From positions 744,001 through 808,000 of the forward strand of contig NZ_JASJOO010000002.1 of the NCBI RefSeq assembly GCF_030070105.1: a DNA stretch of 64,000 nucleotides. Direction: 5' to 3'. This stretch comes from Bermanella sp. WJH001 (GTDB taxonomy: Bacteria; Pseudomonadota; Gammaproteobacteria; Pseudomonadales; Oceanobacteraceae). Both the position numbers and the translations under genes were made by a program. Of this stretch, positions 63,599 to 64,000 are shown piece by piece. The notes beneath the pieces are model-generated. The model worked only from the letters and a program-made list of their open reading frames with translations, searched no databases and was not told the DNA's origin. Every line of letters starts with the position of its first letter. Positions within the stretch are counted from its first letter, which is position 1.

Positions 63599-64000
63599 CT
63601 TCTAATACTTCTATATATATTCAAAAGAAAAACCAATTTATAACGTACAAGGTGGTAAATAACGACTTTTTTTAGGCTTAATCCAGAGAACCTAAGAAGC
63701 CTTACTTTATTAAAGTAGTAATCAAATTGATGTTGAAAGAGTGTGTTTTTAGATTTAATTAATTCACTATACAAGACATCTAGAAATAAGGAGTAAACAT
63801 AGCCTATGCTTTGCATCTTGTTTCTAGGCTCAAACACATTAATAAAACCAATAGCAGATTTTTCATAGGCGTTTATATAGTTTTTATAATCAGTGTAGCT
63901 CTTGTGACTTGCACTACCTTCATAAATATTATAGTGATAGTAACATTCTTTATTTAGTGTATAACTTTCTATTTTTTGTAAATAGGTAAAATTAAATACG
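63595..64000 (-). CDS. C-terminal part of a probable glycosyltransferase, cut by window edge
   Basis: The frame is open from the right edge to the stop at 63595, giving 135 visible residues. The first visible part reads [20 protein letters not shown] then [10 protein letters not shown]; the pattern YHYNxxxGSxS is what follows the catalytic domain in many GT2 enzymes (EpsJ/WcaA kind). The basic, amphipathic C-terminus ([18 protein letters not shown]) also fits. The GTG at 63837 is internal, not the start. The catalytic domain lies outside the window, so the family call is tentative. Overlaps wecB by 4 bases. Confidence 0.6.
   Translation of the reverse strand, partial: VFNFTYLQKIESYTLNKECYYHYNIYEGSASHKSYTDYKNYINAYEKSAIGFINVFEPRNKMQSIGYVYSLFLDVLYSELIKSKNTLFQHQFDYYFNKVRLLRFSGLSLKKVVIYHLVRYKLVFLLNIYRSIRR

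Overview
The window reads as a chromosomal segment of a marine-type gammaproteobacterium, probably in or near the Oceanospirillales (Bermanella, Oleispira and Thalassolituus are the kind of relatives suggested). This placement is inference from gene order and content: thrS-infC-rpmI-rplT-pheS-pheT-ihfA, aspC divergent from uvrB, pseudomonad-like REP elements with a RAYT transposase, many fatty-acid genes, and a gamma-glutamylation route for polyamines. No tree was built.

Layout. 1-8.3 kb: a FadL-like outer-membrane protein cut by the window edge, a MaoC-like hydratase, a secreted methyltransferase-like protein, an MBL hydrolase, a long-chain acyl-CoA ligase, two AraC regulators and a SET-domain protein. 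8.4-17 kb: a membrane class III nucleotidyl cyclase overlapping a lipoprotein gene, the PRODH/ALDH enzyme PutA, a START-domain protein, BolA, a small ribbon-helix-helix-like protein and the GTPase RbgA/YlqF. 17-22 kb: a PAS-GGDEF diguanylate cyclase, then a sulfur module (Blh-like persulfide dioxygenase, BigR-type repressor with both sensing cysteines, SulP permease broken by a frameshift in its STAS domain). 22-33 kb: a DUF2489 protein, a repeat-tailed lipoprotein, murI, a DUF924 protein, an outer-membrane barrel, a PLP enzyme, FadH and two more AraC regulators.

33.5-35.4 kb: three short minus-strand genes of unknown function separated by long imperfect inverted repeats with integron attC architecture. 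No integrase is present, so this looks like a CALIN (cluster of attC sites lacking an integrase) or the stranded end of an integron. 35.7-42.7 kb: a fifth AraC regulator, an Mpo1-like membrane protein, and a divergent polyamine locus (puuB-tetR-cupin facing puuA and a PotF/SpuD-like binding protein).

43-50.2 kb: the translation cluster on the minus strand, including infC with an AUU start and pheS with a probable TTG start. 50.5-53.7 kb: tRNA-Val, then an intact RAYT transposase surrounded by REP palindromes (a REPtron) next to uvrB. 53.7-64 kb: aspC, then a surface-polysaccharide region (GT25 transferase, O-antigen ligase, tRNA-Asn, initiating sugar transferase, several glycosyltransferases, an EpsG/Wzy-like polymerase, wecB) that runs off the right edge.

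Five AraC-type regulators of one architecture lie within 36 kb, three of them next to lipid genes. Together with the FadL-like porin, acyl-CoA ligase, MaoC hydratase and FadH they suggest a lifestyle based on fatty acids, lipids or hydrocarbons.
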